Translations under genes and position numbers: made by a program | The notes under the pieces: model-generated | Seen by the model: only the letters and a program-made list of their open reading frames with translations | The model's database searches: none | What the model was told of the DNA's origin: nothing | Shown here: in pieces, positions 46,551-56,037 of the stretch | Layout: the number at the start of each line of letters is the position of its first letter | Position numbering within the stretch: the first letter of the stretch is position 1 | DNA from: Rhodoferax sp. | GTDB lineage: Bacteria; Pseudomonadota; Gammaproteobacteria; Burkholderiales; Burkholderiaceae_C | Assembly (NCBI GenBank): GCA_031291305.1 | Contig: JARLJH010000036.1 | Span: 1 to 64,000, forward strand | Length of the DNA stretch: 64,000 nt | Direction of reading: 5' to 3'

Positions 46551-46973
46551 ATGCGCATCTGGCAACAACCCATCTCTGTCGAAGCACTGACCACACTGAG
46601 CGCCAACACGGCGACCAGCCATCTTGGTATTGAATTTCTGGAAGTAGGTGACGATTTCATCACCGCAAGAGTACCCATGGATGCACGCACTCGCCAGCCG
46701 CTGGGCCTGTTGCATGGCGGCGTGAGTGTGGTGCTGGCCGAAACGCTGGGCTCGGTAGCGGCCAACTATGCCTGCACACCCGGCCATCAAGCCGTGGGGC
46801 TGGATATCAATGCCAACCATCTGCGCGGCGTCAAGAGTGGCTGGGTCACCGGCACGGCGCGGGCAGTTCACATTGGGCGCACAACCCAGGTCTGGCAGAT
46901 TGATATGTGCAACGAAGCCGGTGAACCGACCTGCGTTTCACGCATCACCATGGCTGTTTTGGCACCCAAGTAG
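46551..46973 (+). CDS. Hotdog-fold acyl-CoA thioesterase (MenI/EntH type)
   Basis: The 140-residue PaaI-superfamily protein has HLGIEFLEVGDDFITARVPM, LLHGGVSVVLAETLGSVAAN with the conserved catalytic-region Glu, and GLDINANHLRGVKSGWVTGT. E. coli relatives are EntH and MenI (YdiI), which hydrolyse aryl- or DHNA-CoA esters. GGAAAGA precedes the ATG at 46551. No menaquinone or enterobactin gene is nearby, so the native substrate is open. Confidence 0.85.
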   Translation: MRIWQQPISVEALTTLSANTATSHLGIEFLEVGDDFITARVPMDARTRQPLGLLHGGVSVVLAETLGSVAANYACTPGHQAVGLDINANHLRGVKSGWVTGTARAVHIGRTTQVWQIDMCNEAGEPTCVSRITMAVLAPK

Positions 46974-46992
46974 CTAGCCATCAATTTATATG

Positions 46993-47038
46993 CAAAATTG
47001 GCCTCTAACCCTCATAAACAAAGGGTTATTAGCTATGG
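46993..47038 (+). repeat. Dispersed intergenic repeat, copy 9 of 14
   Basis: The copy reads AAATTGGCCTCTAACCC, with a central stem ACCCT/AGGGT, then ATTAGCTAT. It fills the gap between the convergent thioesterase and RND genes. Confidence 0.85.
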
Positions 47039-50000
47039 TTATTGATTAACTTCAGCCACCGTGTCATCCTGCCCCACCGGCACCTCCCGGGTCAGCACTG
47101 GGCCGTGGCCGCTGAAGCGATCTAGCGCCAGATAAATCACCGGCGTGATGAACAGCGTGATGGCCTGTGAAAACACCAACCCGCCGACCACGGCCAGACC
47201 CAGCGGCTGGCGCAACTCGGCACCCGCGCCAACGCCCAGCGCGATTGGCAAGGCGCCCATCAGCGCCGCCATGGTGGTCATCATGATCGGGCGAAACCGC
47301 AATACACAAGCTTCACGAATGGCCTGCGCGGGCGTCATACCGTGATGGCGCTGGGCATCCAGCGCAAAATCAATCATCATGATGGCGTTCTTCTTGACGA
47401 TGCCGATCAACAGCACGATGCCGATGGTGGCAATCAGCGTCAGGTCATGCTTGAACAACATCAAGGTTGCCAGCGCACCCACTGCCGCCGAAGGCAACCC
47501 GACCAGGATGGTGATGGGGTGGATATAACTCTCATACAGCACGCCCAACAACACGTAAATCACCAGCAAGGCGGCAACGATCAGGATCGCCTGACTGCCC
47601 TGTGATTTCTTGAACACGGCGGCATCACCGCCATAGGTCGTGATGATGGAAGACGGCATCCGAATAGCCTCCCGCGCAGCGTCAATCTTGGCGGTCGCAT
47701 CGCCCAGCGCCGCACCCGGTGCCAGGTTGAATGACAAGGTCACCGCCTGCAACTGCCCAACGTGGTTGATGGACGTGGCACCCACGGTGCGCTCCACGAT
47801 GGTGAAGCTCGATAGTGGCACCAGCGCGCCTGTGGAGGAACGCACATAAATGCCGTTCAGGGCACTTTCGTCCTGCTTGGCGTCTGAGGCCACCTCCATG
47901 ATCACCTCGTAGCTGTCGGTGGGCAGGTAGATGGTCGAAACCTGGCGTTCGCCAAAGGCGCTGAACAGCGCGCTGCGGATGGACCCAATGGAAACACCCA
48001 GGGAATTGGCCCGGTCTCGGTCGATCTTGAGTTGGGCGATCAGGCCGCGCAGTTGCGCGTCACTGGTCACGTCACGAAACAGCGGGTCGTTTCGGATGCG
48101 CTCCTGCAGCTTGTTGGCCCAGTCGTTCAACTCATCAGCGCGCACACTCTGCAAAACGTATTGAAACTGCGCCTTGCTGGGCCGACCGCCGAGTTGCAGG
48201 TTCTGAACGGGCCGCATGAAAACATTGATGCCCGCCACCGCACTAAGCTTCTTGCGCAGGCCCTCCACCACTGTTTTCATGGGTGGTCGCTGACCTTGCG
48301 GCTTGAGCGTAATGAACATGCGTCCAGTGTTTTGCGGACCGTTGCCACCGTTGAACGAGTTCACCGCAGCCACACTGGCATCGGCGCGAATAATGCCAGC
48401 GGCGCGCTCTTGCAACACGATCATTTCAGGGAACGACACGTCTTCACCGGCCTCGGTGGAGACGCTGATCTGGCCGATGTCTTCCTCGGGGAAGAACCCC
48501 TTCGGAATCACCACCAGCAGCCAGGCGGTAGCGACAAAAGTGGCCACCGCCAGCCCAAGGATGACGCCGCGATGCGCCAGTGCCAGGTCCAGCAGTCGGG
48601 TGTAACCCGCCAGCAAGGCGTTGAAGCCACGCTCGAACTGGTGCACCAAAGCGCCTGGGGGCTTCTTGTGCGCTTCGTCGCTCAAAAAACGGCTGGCCAG
48701 CATCGGCACCAGTGTCAACGACACAAACGCCGACACCATGATCGCCAAGCCCACCACCACGGCAAATTCGTGAAACAGCAGGCCAATCACCCCAGGCATG
48801 AAAAAGATCGGGATAAACACCGCAATCAGCGAACTACTGATCGAGATGATGGTGAACCCGACCTCGCGCACGCCGCGCAACGCCGCCTGAAACGGGTTTT
48901 CACCTCGCTCCACGTGGCGGATGATGTTCTCCAGCACCACGATGGCATCATCCACCACCAAGCCCACCGCCAAGGTCAGGCCCAGCAGCGAGATGTTGTC
49001 CAGGCTGTAACTCAGCCCCCACAGCAGCGCCACCGCGCCGATCAGCGAAATCGGCAAAGACAGCGCCGGAATGACAGTGGCAACAAAGCGGCGCAAAAAC
49101 AGAAAAATCACCAGCACCACCAACACAATCGTGCCCAGCAGTGTCAGCGTCACATCGTGCAATGCTGCTCGCACCGACACCGACCGGTCATTGATGGGAG
49201 TCAATGACACCGATTGCGGCATCTGGCTTTGCAGGTTGGGCAAAGCTGCTCGAATGGCATCAACCACCTGCACCGTGTTGGCACCCGGCTGGCGCTGGAT
49301 GGCCAGCGTGATGGAGTTTTCACCATTGAAAGTCGCCCAGCGCTTGAGGTCTTCCAGGCTGTCTTCCACCTTGGCCACGTCCTTGAGCCGCACCGGGTTG
49401 CCTCCGCGTGTGCTGATAATCAGGTTGGCGTAGTCAGCGGCATTGGTGAGTTGCCGATTCGCCTGCAACACCAGCGTTTGCTGGGGTCCGTCAAGCGTAC
49501 CGACTGGAGTATTGACGTTGGCGGCTGTCAGCGCCGCGCTGACTTCATCCAGCCCGATGTTGCGCGCAGCCAGCGCGTCTGGCTGAATACGTACCCGTAC
49601 TGCAAACCGTTTGGCCCCATAGATATTGACCTGCGCGACACCGTCCAGGGTGGACAGAGTGGGCGAGATCAGGTGCTCGGCATAGTCTTCCAGCTCAGCC
49701 GGTGGCAGGGACGGCGACCGCAGCGAAATCAGCAGCACCGGCGCATCGGCCGGGTTCACCTTGCGGTACGACGGCATGGTCGTCATGTCCACCGGCAAAC
49801 TGCGCTGTGCCCGCAGCAAGGCGGCCTGCACGTCGACCGCCGCCGCGTCAATATCGCGCCCCTCGGCAAATTCCAGCGTCAGCGACGTGGCACCGAGCGT
49901 GCTGGTGGAACTGATGGTCTGCAGCGCCGTGACCGTCTGGAACTGCTTTTCAAGCGGCAGCGCCACAGATGTCGCCATGGTCTCCGGGCTGGCACCCGGA

Positions 50001-50152
50001 AAAGTGGCCGTCACATTGATCACCGGGGTGTCATAGCTGGGTAAAGCGGCCAGCGGAATGCCTTTGATCGCCAGCACGCCTGCCACCACCATGGCCAGAT
50101 TCAGCAGCACCGTCATCACCGGACGGCGGATAAACAGTTCAGACAGATTCAT
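47039..50152 (-). CDS. RND multidrug efflux permease (MdtB/MdtC-like)
   Basis: The 1037-residue AcrB-class pump starts MNLSELFIRRPVMTVLLNLA. It has two periplasmic repeats, GLTLAVGLVVDDAIVVLENI with the proton-relay Asp pair in TM4, and TM10-TM12 (IVKKNAIMMIDFALDAQR). GDAAVFKKSQGSQAILIVA marks the second half. It exports drugs or similar compounds by proton antiport. The start overlaps the adaptor stop by four bases. MdtBC pumps usually come as two permeases; only one is here, and no outer-membrane factor is adjacent. Confidence 0.92.
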   Translation of the reverse strand: MNLSELFIRRPVMTVLLNLAMVVAGVLAIKGIPLAALPSYDTPVINVTATFPGASPETMATSVALPLEKQFQTVTALQTISSTSTLGATSLTLEFAEGRDIDAAAVDVQAALLRAQRSLPVDMTTMPSYRKVNPADAPVLLISLRSPSLPPAELEDYAEHLISPTLSTLDGVAQVNIYGAKRFAVRVRIQPDALAARNIGLDEVSAALTAANVNTPVGTLDGPQQTLVLQANRQLTNAADYANLIISTRGGNPVRLKDVAKVEDSLEDLKRWATFNGENSITLAIQRQPGANTVQVVDAIRAALPNLQSQMPQSVSLTPINDRSVSVRAALHDVTLTLLGTIVLVVLVIFLFLRRFVATVIPALSLPISLIGAVALLWGLSYSLDNISLLGLTLAVGLVVDDAIVVLENIIRHVERGENPFQAALRGVREVGFTIISISSSLIAVFIPIFFMPGVIGLLFHEFAVVVGLAIMVSAFVSLTLVPMLASRFLSDEAHKKPPGALVHQFERGFNALLAGYTRLLDLALAHRGVILGLAVATFVATAWLLVVIPKGFFPEEDIGQISVSTEAGEDVSFPEMIVLQERAAGIIRADASVAAVNSFNGGNGPQNTGRMFITLKPQGQRPPMKTVVEGLRKKLSAVAGINVFMRPVQNLQLGGRPSKAQFQYVLQSVRADELNDWANKLQERIRNDPLFRDVTSDAQLRGLIAQLKIDRDRANSLGVSIGSIRSALFSAFGERQVSTIYLPTDSYEVIMEVASDAKQDESALNGIYVRSSTGALVPLSSFTIVERTVGATSINHVGQLQAVTLSFNLAPGAALGDATAKIDAAREAIRMPSSIITTYGGDAAVFKKSQGSQAILIVAALLVIYVLLGVLYESYIHPITILVGLPSAAVGALATLMLFKHDLTLIATIGIVLLIGIVKKNAIMMIDFALDAQRHHGMTPAQAIREACVLRFRPIMMTTMAALMGALPIALGVGAGAELRQPLGLAVVGGLVFSQAITLFITPVIYLALDRFSGHGPVLTREVPVGQDDTVAEVNQ

Positions 50153-51345
50153 GGCTTGACTGGTTTGGCTGGTTTGGCTGCGCCAGACACTTCACTCTTG
50201 GCGTCCGCTGGGCGCTCTTTCACAGCGGCGTTTGGCCGCACATTCTGCTTGCCTTCCGTCACAACGCTATCGCCTAGCAGAACACCCGTAACGGCAGCAT
50301 CTGTGCGTTCGGCATGAATCACCTTAACCGGACGCAATATTGCCTTTCCGTCCACCACCACATAAACAACGCTGCCTCGCAGTGTCTCAATGATGGCCGC
50401 CTGCGGCACCACCACGACCTGCTGCAACGTGGCCACCGTTTGCGACACCTCGACAAAAGCACCTGGCCAGAGTTTGCCCTCGGGATTGGCAAAAACCGCC
50501 TTGGCCTTCACGGTACCTGAGTTGGCGTCTACCAGGTTGTCCATGAACTGCAACCTGCCCTTGAAACTGCCACCACCATCGGCCAATGTGGCGCTGACCT
50601 CGGCACCACCGTCTTTGAGCGCGGACAACGCGCTGGTCAGGTTGCGTTGCGGCACGCTGAAGGCCACGCCAATCGGGTCCAGCTGGGTGATGGTGACCAG
50701 GGTGGTCTGGTTGGCCTGCACGGCGCTGCCTGCATAGACGTTGACGGCCCCCGCGCGCCCTGACTGGGGCGACGTGATACGGTCATAGGACAAGGCCACA
50801 TTGTTGGCAGTGATGGCCGCCTGGTCAGCAACCAGGGTTGCCGCCCAGCTATCAACCAGCGCTTGCGCCGTATCCACAGCACCTTGCGAGACAAAGTTTT
50901 GTGCCAGCAACTGCTGGGCCCGTGCCAACTGACGCTTGGCATCACTCAGGCTGGCGTTGTCTTTGGCAAGTTGTGCCCGCGACTTGGCAGCGTTGGCCTC
51001 ATCGGCGCGCGCATCCAGCGTAAACAGCAGCTGACCGGCTTTGACAAACTGCCCTTCCTTGAAATGCACTTGGAGAATCGTGCTGGTGACCTGGGTCTTG
51101 ACGTCCACACTGGTCAGCGGGACCACCGTGCCGGTGGCCTGCAAATTGACAGCCATGTCCTGCTTTTTGGCTTGCACGGTTGTTACCGAGACGGGTGGTG
51201 ATGCACCGGGCGCGGCACCGCTGGCAGCCGATGCGGGGCCAGCAGCCACCGGTGCCGCAGGTTTGTCGGAACAGCCGGAAAGGGCCAGACTGGCCAGCGC
51301 TGCCAAGGCGCAAACAGTGATGCAATACGGGCGAAAAATGTTCAT
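50149..51345 (-). CDS. RND efflux periplasmic adaptor lipoprotein (MdtA-like)
   Basis: The 398-residue membrane-fusion protein has a lipobox (LALSGC), a barrel-sandwich hybrid domain (LQATGTVVPLTSVDVKTQVT, HFKEGQFVKAGQLLFTLDAR), a coiled-coil hairpin of about 70 residues (SLSDAKRQLARAQQLLAQNF), and a beta-barrel with ITQLDPIGVAFSVPQRNL. The C-terminus is Lys/Pro/Ala-rich. It links the RND permease to an outer-membrane channel encoded elsewhere. Confidence 0.92.
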   Translation of the reverse strand: MNIFRPYCITVCALAALASLALSGCSDKPAAPVAAGPASAASGAAPGASPPVSVTTVQAKKQDMAVNLQATGTVVPLTSVDVKTQVTSTILQVHFKEGQFVKAGQLLFTLDARADEANAAKSRAQLAKDNASLSDAKRQLARAQQLLAQNFVSQGAVDTAQALVDSWAATLVADQAAITANNVALSYDRITSPQSGRAGAVNVYAGSAVQANQTTLVTITQLDPIGVAFSVPQRNLTSALSALKDGGAEVSATLADGGGSFKGRLQFMDNLVDANSGTVKAKAVFANPEGKLWPGAFVEVSQTVATLQQVVVVPQAAIIETLRGSVVYVVVDGKAILRPVKVIHAERTDAAVTGVLLGDSVVTEGKQNVRPNAAVKERPADAKSEVSGAAKPAKPVKP

Positions 51346-51512
51346 GGCTCATGATAAATCAGGCCAGTTACACGCGTGACAAACCGAACGATGGAGCATG
51401 CAAAGCTCATGTAAAGTTAGGCATGGTCCGCACGTTCTTGCAGACGGATCATTCAGGCCAACCTGTTTGCCCCGAGAATTCCAGACGACCATCCATTCCA
51501 ACCGGAGATGCC

Positions 51513-51731
51513 ATGTTTTCAGAATATCGCGAACAAATTGCCCAACTCAAATTGGACGACGCCCACTTTGCGCAGATTTTTGAGCGGCACGATGCGCTCG
51601 ACGCCCAAATCAAACGCATAGAAGCGCATATGGAACCCGGCACCACACTGGAAATTGAAGCACTCAAGAAAGAAAAACTGCACCTCAAGGACGAGGTGTA
51701 TCAGTTGTTGCTCAAAGCCCAACAGGCTTGA
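51513..51731 (+). CDS. YdcH-family (DUF465) small coiled-coil protein
   Basis: The 72-residue charged helical protein reads FSEYREQIAQLKLDDAHFAQ, IFERHDALDAQIKRIEAHM and LEIEALKKEKLHLKDEVYQL, the standard DUF465 pattern. CGGAGAT precedes the ATG. It is divergent from the RND adaptor. The family is widespread in proteobacteria, and its role is not established. Confidence 0.85.
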   Translation: MFSEYREQIAQLKLDDAHFAQIFERHDALDAQIKRIEAHMEPGTTLEIEALKKEKLHLKDEVYQLLLKAQQA

Positions 51732-51750
51732 CGCCTGAACGGGCCCAAGC

Positions 51751-52329
51751 TCACTCTGAGGCAGCCTGGGCCAGGCGCTCGCTGCGCCAATACACGTCGT
51801 CGCCCACGCTGCCATCCTGACGATGGCGATTCAACACCCGGGCCAGCACAAACATCAGGTCTGACAAGCGGTTCAGGTACTGGCGCGGCGTGTCCTTCAG
51901 TTCCTCCTGACCTTCCAGCGCGACCACCGCCCGCTCAGCCCGGCGCGCCACGGTGCGGCATACGTGGGCCAGCGACGCCGCGCGAGTGCCCGCAGGCAGG
52001 ATGAATTCCTGGAGTCTGGGCAAAGCCTCGTTGTGTTCGGCCAGGGCTTCATCCAGCGCCAGCACGGCCTCAGGCTTGAGCAGCTCAAACCCCGGAATCG
52101 ACAGCTCGCCGCCCAGGTTGAAGAGCTGGTGCTGAATCTCCACCAGCAACGTGCGCACGCCCTCGGGCATGTCCTCGCACAACAACACGCCGATGTTGGA
52201 GTTGAGTTCATCCACATCCCCCATGGCGTGCACGCGCAGGCTGTCCTTGGAGACCCGCGTGTTGTCGCCCAGGCCGGTGGTGCCGTTGTCGCCAGTGCGG
52301 GTGGCGATTTGTGTCAGTCGTTGTCCCAT
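51751..52329 (-). CDS. Cob(I)yrinic acid a,c-diamide adenosyltransferase, PduO type
   Basis: The 192-residue enzyme makes adenosylcobalamin from ATP and Co(I) corrinoid. PduO signatures are TRTGDNGTTGLGD, GDVDELNSNIGVL, FNLGGELSIPG, CRTVARRAERAVVAL and YLNRLSDLMFVLARVLN. ATG 52329 is favoured; the longer open frame upstream lacks resemblance. Its presence implies a B12-dependent enzyme elsewhere. Confidence 0.93.
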   Translation of the reverse strand: MGQRLTQIATRTGDNGTTGLGDNTRVSKDSLRVHAMGDVDELNSNIGVLLCEDMPEGVRTLLVEIQHQLFNLGGELSIPGFELLKPEAVLALDEALAEHNEALPRLQEFILPAGTRAASLAHVCRTVARRAERAVVALEGQEELKDTPRQYLNRLSDLMFVLARVLNRHRQDGSVGDDVYWRSERLAQAASE

Positions 52330-52463
52330 AGGTGGCTTTTGATTGATTGAAATAAGTGGATCAGGCCGAACCGCCCCCGCGCCAAACTTGCTGGCACGCA
52401 GCAAGTTCACACGTGCGTGCCAAGATGTTTCAGCATAATCAAACATTATCACGGAGACCCCTC

Positions 52464-53882
52464 ATGAATGCACCGCATGTCGGCACCCACCTGGTGCCAG
52501 AGTTTCACCCCCGCGCCATGCCCATTGCCTTGCTGGAAGCCCTCAAAACGCGCTTTGGCACCCAGCTTTCCACCGCCCAGGTGATCCGCGAGCAGCATGG
52601 CCGCGACGAATCTGCCTTCACCGTGCCTCCACCCGACGCGGTGGTGTTTGCCGAAAACACTCAGGACGTGGTGGACGTCGTCAAGCTCGCAGCGCAATAC
52701 AAAGTGCCGGTAATTCCTTTTGGCGTGGGTTCATCGCTGGAAGGCCATCTGCTGGCCGTGCAGGGCGGCATCAGCATCGACGTGGGTCGCATGAATCAGG
52801 TGCTGGCCATCAACGCCGAAGACCTGACCGTGACAGTGCAGCCCGGCGTGACGCGCAAGCAGCTCAACGATGCGGTCAAATCGACCGGCCTGTTTTTCCC
52901 GATTGACCCCGGCGCGGATGCCTCCATTGGCGGCATGGCGGCCACGCGCGCCAGCGGTACCAATGCCGTGCGCTACGGCACCATGCGCGAGAACGTGCTG
53001 GCGCTTGAGGTGGTCACCGCCAGCGGTGAGGTCATCCGCACCGGTACGCGCGCCAAAAAATCCAGCGCCGGTTACGACCTGACGCGCCTGATGGTGGGAT
53101 CCGAGGGAACGCTCGGCCTGATGACCGAGATCACTGTCAAGCTCTACCCGCTGCCCGAAGCAGTGATGGCGGCCATCGTCAGCTTCGACACCCTGGCCGA
53201 TGCGGTCAACACCACCATCCAGATCATCCAGATGGGGTTGCCGATTGCCCGCTGCGAACTGCTGGACGCCACCACCGTGCGCATCGTCAACCAGTACGCC
53301 AAGCTCGACCTGCGCGAAGGCGCCATGCTGTTGATGGAGTTTCACGGCTCGCCTGCCGGTGTGCAAGAGCAGGTGGAAGTGGCACAAGCCATTGCCGACG
53401 AGCATCACGGTCACGCTTTTGAATGGGCCAAAACGCCCGAGGAGCGCACCCGCCTATGGACCGCCCGGCACAACGCCTACTTTGCCGGCGTGCAATCGGT
53501 GCCGGGCTGCAAAGCAATCACCACCGACGCCTGCGTGCCGATCTCGCGTCTGTCCGACGCGCTGCTGGACTCGGTGACCGAGGCGCAGCAAAGCGGCATT
53601 CCGTACTTCATGGTCGGCCATGTGGGTGACGGCAACTTCCACATGGGCTACCTGATTGACCCCAACAAGCCCGAGGAACGCGAACTGGCCGAGCAGCTCA
53701 ACCACCGCCTGGTGACCCGGGCGCTGGCCTTGGGCGGCACCTGCACCGGCGAGCACGGCGTGGGCCTGCACAAGATGGGTTTTCTGGTGGACGAGACCGG
53801 CGCAGGGGCTGTGGCCATGATGCGCGCCATCAAACAGGCGCTGGATCCGGACAACATCATGAACCCAGGAAAGATTTTCTAA
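52464..53882 (+). CDS. FAD-linked D-lactate/glycolate-type dehydrogenase
   Basis: The 472-residue flavoprotein has an FAD_binding_4 domain (VPVIPFGVGSSLEGHLLAVQ, GGMAATRASGTNAVRYGTMR, GSEGTLGLMTEITVKLYPLP) and an FAD-oxidase_C domain ending NPGKIF. The sequences VGDGNFHMGYLID and GGTCTGEHGVGLHKMGFL carry the active-site His residues. It resembles D-lactate dehydrogenase (cytochrome) and other 2-hydroxyacid dehydrogenases; the exact substrate is not certain. ACGGAGA precedes the ATG. It is separated by four bases from mnmD. Confidence 0.88.
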   Translation: MNAPHVGTHLVPEFHPRAMPIALLEALKTRFGTQLSTAQVIREQHGRDESAFTVPPPDAVVFAENTQDVVDVVKLAAQYKVPVIPFGVGSSLEGHLLAVQGGISIDVGRMNQVLAINAEDLTVTVQPGVTRKQLNDAVKSTGLFFPIDPGADASIGGMAATRASGTNAVRYGTMRENVLALEVVTASGEVIRTGTRAKKSSAGYDLTRLMVGSEGTLGLMTEITVKLYPLPEAVMAAIVSFDTLADAVNTTIQIIQMGLPIARCELLDATTVRIVNQYAKLDLREGAMLLMEFHGSPAGVQEQVEVAQAIADEHHGHAFEWAKTPEERTRLWTARHNAYFAGVQSVPGCKAITTDACVPISRLSDALLDSVTEAQQSGIPYFMVGHVGDGNFHMGYLIDPNKPEERELAEQLNHRLVTRALALGGTCTGEHGVGLHKMGFLVDETGAGAVAMMRAIKQALDPDNIMNPGKIF

Positions 53883-53886
53883 ATCC

Positions 53887-54729
53887 ATGACGGAACCCGT
53901 GACCTGGCTGGCCGATGGCAGCCCGCACAGCACCCGCTTCAATGACCGATACCACTCCTGCGCGGGGGGAACGGCACAAGCGCTGGGCGTCTTTCTGATG
54001 GGTTGCGGTTTGCCGCAACGCTGGCAGGGTCGGCCCCTCTTCACAATTCTGGAAACCGGCTTTGGCCTGGGTATGAATTTCCTGACAACCTGGGCCAGCT
54101 GGGAGGCAGACCCACAGCGTTGCGAGCAACTGCATGTCGTATCGGTGGAGGCGCATCCGGTGGCAGCGGCCGACCTGGTGCGCAACGTGCAGTCTGCTAC
54201 ACCCCCCACCGACACCGAGCGCCCACTGTCTGCCACCATCGCCGTGCGGGTCCATGAGCTGGCTCGGGCCTGGGAAAGCCTGTCACCTGGCATCCAGACG
54301 CTGAACTTTGCCCAAGGGCGGGTGCGCTTGACGCTGGCCGTGGGTGAGGTACAGAACATGTTGCCGGACTTGAACTGTGTCGCTGATGCCGTGTTTCTGG
54401 ACGGCTTCAGCCCGCAGCTCAATCCGCAGATGTGGTCCGCCGACACGCTGCGGGCCGTGGCGCAGCATTGCCGACCCGGTACCACCCTGGCAACCTACAC
54501 CGTCGCCAAGGACGTGCGAACGCGACTGCAGACGCTGGGCTTTTCGGTAGCCAAGTGCCCCGGGTTGCCGCCCAAGCGGGATCGGCTTCAGGCCATATAC
54601 AGGGGCGCTGCTGACCAGCCTGCTTCAGAAGTGGTGTCTGAAACCTTAAACTCTCCTGGTTCAACGCAGTCAGCCCACACTGCTCAAACACTCGCATCCG
54701 CACCGCTTGCATCGCACACCACAGGCTGA
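53887..54729 (+). CDS. mnmD: tRNA methyltransferase MnmD (stand-alone)
   Basis: The 280-residue protein is the methyltransferase half of MnmC: GSPHSTRFNDRYHSCAGGTA, FTILETGFGLGMNFLTTW (SAM site), DAVFLDGFSPQLNPQMWSAD and GTTLATYTVAKDVRTRLQTL. It methylates nm5s2U34 in tRNA wobble positions. The FAD oxidase half of bifunctional MnmC is missing; instead the protein ends in a Ser/Thr/Ala tail of about 40 residues. A separate MnmC oxidase would be needed to process the cmnm5 form. Confidence 0.85.
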   Translation: MTEPVTWLADGSPHSTRFNDRYHSCAGGTAQALGVFLMGCGLPQRWQGRPLFTILETGFGLGMNFLTTWASWEADPQRCEQLHVVSVEAHPVAAADLVRNVQSATPPTDTERPLSATIAVRVHELARAWESLSPGIQTLNFAQGRVRLTLAVGEVQNMLPDLNCVADAVFLDGFSPQLNPQMWSADTLRAVAQHCRPGTTLATYTVAKDVRTRLQTLGFSVAKCPGLPPKRDRLQAIYRGAADQPASEVVSETLNSPGSTQSAHTAQTLASAPLASHTTG

Positions 54730-54730
54730 A

Positions 54731-54797
54731 TTTTTTGTGGTCTTTTGGGCTCCAAGCCCAGGAACAGCAAGCGTATATAAATATCAATTCAATAGCA
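54731..54797 (+). repeat. Dispersed intergenic repeat, copy 10 of 14
   Basis: A diverged copy: TTTTGGGCTCCAAGCCC, then a spacer, then ATATCAATTCAATAGCAAAT. It lies between mnmD and the beta-propeller gene. Confidence 0.65.
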
Positions 54798-54812
54798 AAT
54801 CAAAAAACTCGT

Positions 54813-56024
54813 ATGTCTACTCTCCAAGCAAAGTTCACCCCGATCCGTCTGCTGGCTCTGGCCGCCGTGCTGCCCTGGCTGGTGCCAGCGCACGGACAAA
54901 CTGCCGCGCCTGCAGCCGCCGTGCCGTCCAGTGCCAAGCCAGCTTCCAAATCCGCCGAGCCAGCCGGTGGCATCCCGGTCAAGGTCACACCCGACATGAC
55001 CGGTGCAGGCATCGTCTCCAGCGGTGTCACCTTGTCGGCCATTCCGCCCGTCACCGGCAACCGCAGCAAGCCGGTGGCCTCCTGGGGCAAACCTTTGCCC
55101 TATCCGATCGTGATTGCTGACCGGCGCAACAACCGCTTGATTGAAATCGCGCCGGACAAACATATCGTCTGGGAATTCCCCTCGCCCAGTCTGGCGGTGT
55201 ACCGTGGCAACGAAGACGTGAACTTCTCGGCCGATGGCAGCCAGTTGGCCGTCAGCGAAGAAGACAACTTTGACGTGCATCTGGTGGACTACAACCAGCG
55301 CGCCCTGACCTGGACCTACGGCACGCCCGACCATCGCGGCAAAGGCAAAGACCTGCTGAACTACCCGGACGACACCCACCTGCTGGCCGATGGCAAAGTC
55401 GTCACTGCGGACATCCGCAACTGCCGCATTGTGATCATTGACCCCAAAACCAACGAGATCGTCACCCAGTGGGGCACAACCGGCCAATGCAAGCACAACC
55501 CGCCAACGCAGCTGGACTACGCCAACGGCGCCACGCCCATGGCCAACGGCGACCTGCTGGTAACCGAGATCAGTGGCTCCTGGATTTCACGCATCACCCG
55601 CGACAGCAAGGTGCTGTGGAGCGTCAAGGCACCGCATATCCGCTACCCGTCGGACGCCTTCCCTACGGTGGACGGCAAGCAGATCATCGTGGCTGACTTC
55701 TCGAAACCGGGCCGCGTGGTGATCTTTGACCCGGCCACCGGCAAGGTGACCTGGGAATACTTTGTCAAGGATGGCATCGGGGCGCTGGACCACTGCTCGA
55801 TTGCCCGCGAACTGCCCGACACGGGTGACATCCTGATCGTTGACGACCTGCATGATCGCGTGCTGGTGATTGACCGCCAGACCAAGGCGATCATCTGGCA
55901 ATATGGCGAGCTGAACAAAAAGGGCCACACACCCGGCCTGCTGAACTACCCGGACGGTTTTGACATCGACGTGTTCCATGACTGGAAAGCGGCGCTCAAA
56001 CAACCGACCTCTGCCAAACCTTAA
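54813..56024 (+). CDS. Secreted beta-propeller protein (PQQ/arylsulfotransferase-like repeats)
   Basis: The 403-residue protein has a signal peptide ending VPAHGQ, an Ala/Pro-rich linker of about 35 residues, then repeated blades: IVIADRRNNRLIEIAPDKHI, VWEFPSP, LTWTYGTPDHRGKG, NCRIVIIDPKTNEIVTQWGT, LWSVKAPHIRYPSDA, VVIFDPATGKVTWEYFV and VLVIDRQTKAIIWQYGEL. Blades end in aromatic W-x-[YF], as in PQQ-like propellers. It is periplasmic or secreted, and the ligand or partner is unknown. The alpha-carbonic anhydrase gene follows by 13 bases, so the two may be co-expressed. Confidence 0.75.
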   Translation: MSTLQAKFTPIRLLALAAVLPWLVPAHGQTAAPAAAVPSSAKPASKSAEPAGGIPVKVTPDMTGAGIVSSGVTLSAIPPVTGNRSKPVASWGKPLPYPIVIADRRNNRLIEIAPDKHIVWEFPSPSLAVYRGNEDVNFSADGSQLAVSEEDNFDVHLVDYNQRALTWTYGTPDHRGKGKDLLNYPDDTHLLADGKVVTADIRNCRIVIIDPKTNEIVTQWGTTGQCKHNPPTQLDYANGATPMANGDLLVTEISGSWISRITRDSKVLWSVKAPHIRYPSDAFPTVDGKQIIVADFSKPGRVVIFDPATGKVTWEYFVKDGIGALDHCSIARELPDTGDILIVDDLHDRVLVIDRQTKAIIWQYGELNKKGHTPGLLNYPDGFDIDVFHDWKAALKQPTSAKP

Positions 56025-56037
56025 CCCAAGGAGCTTT

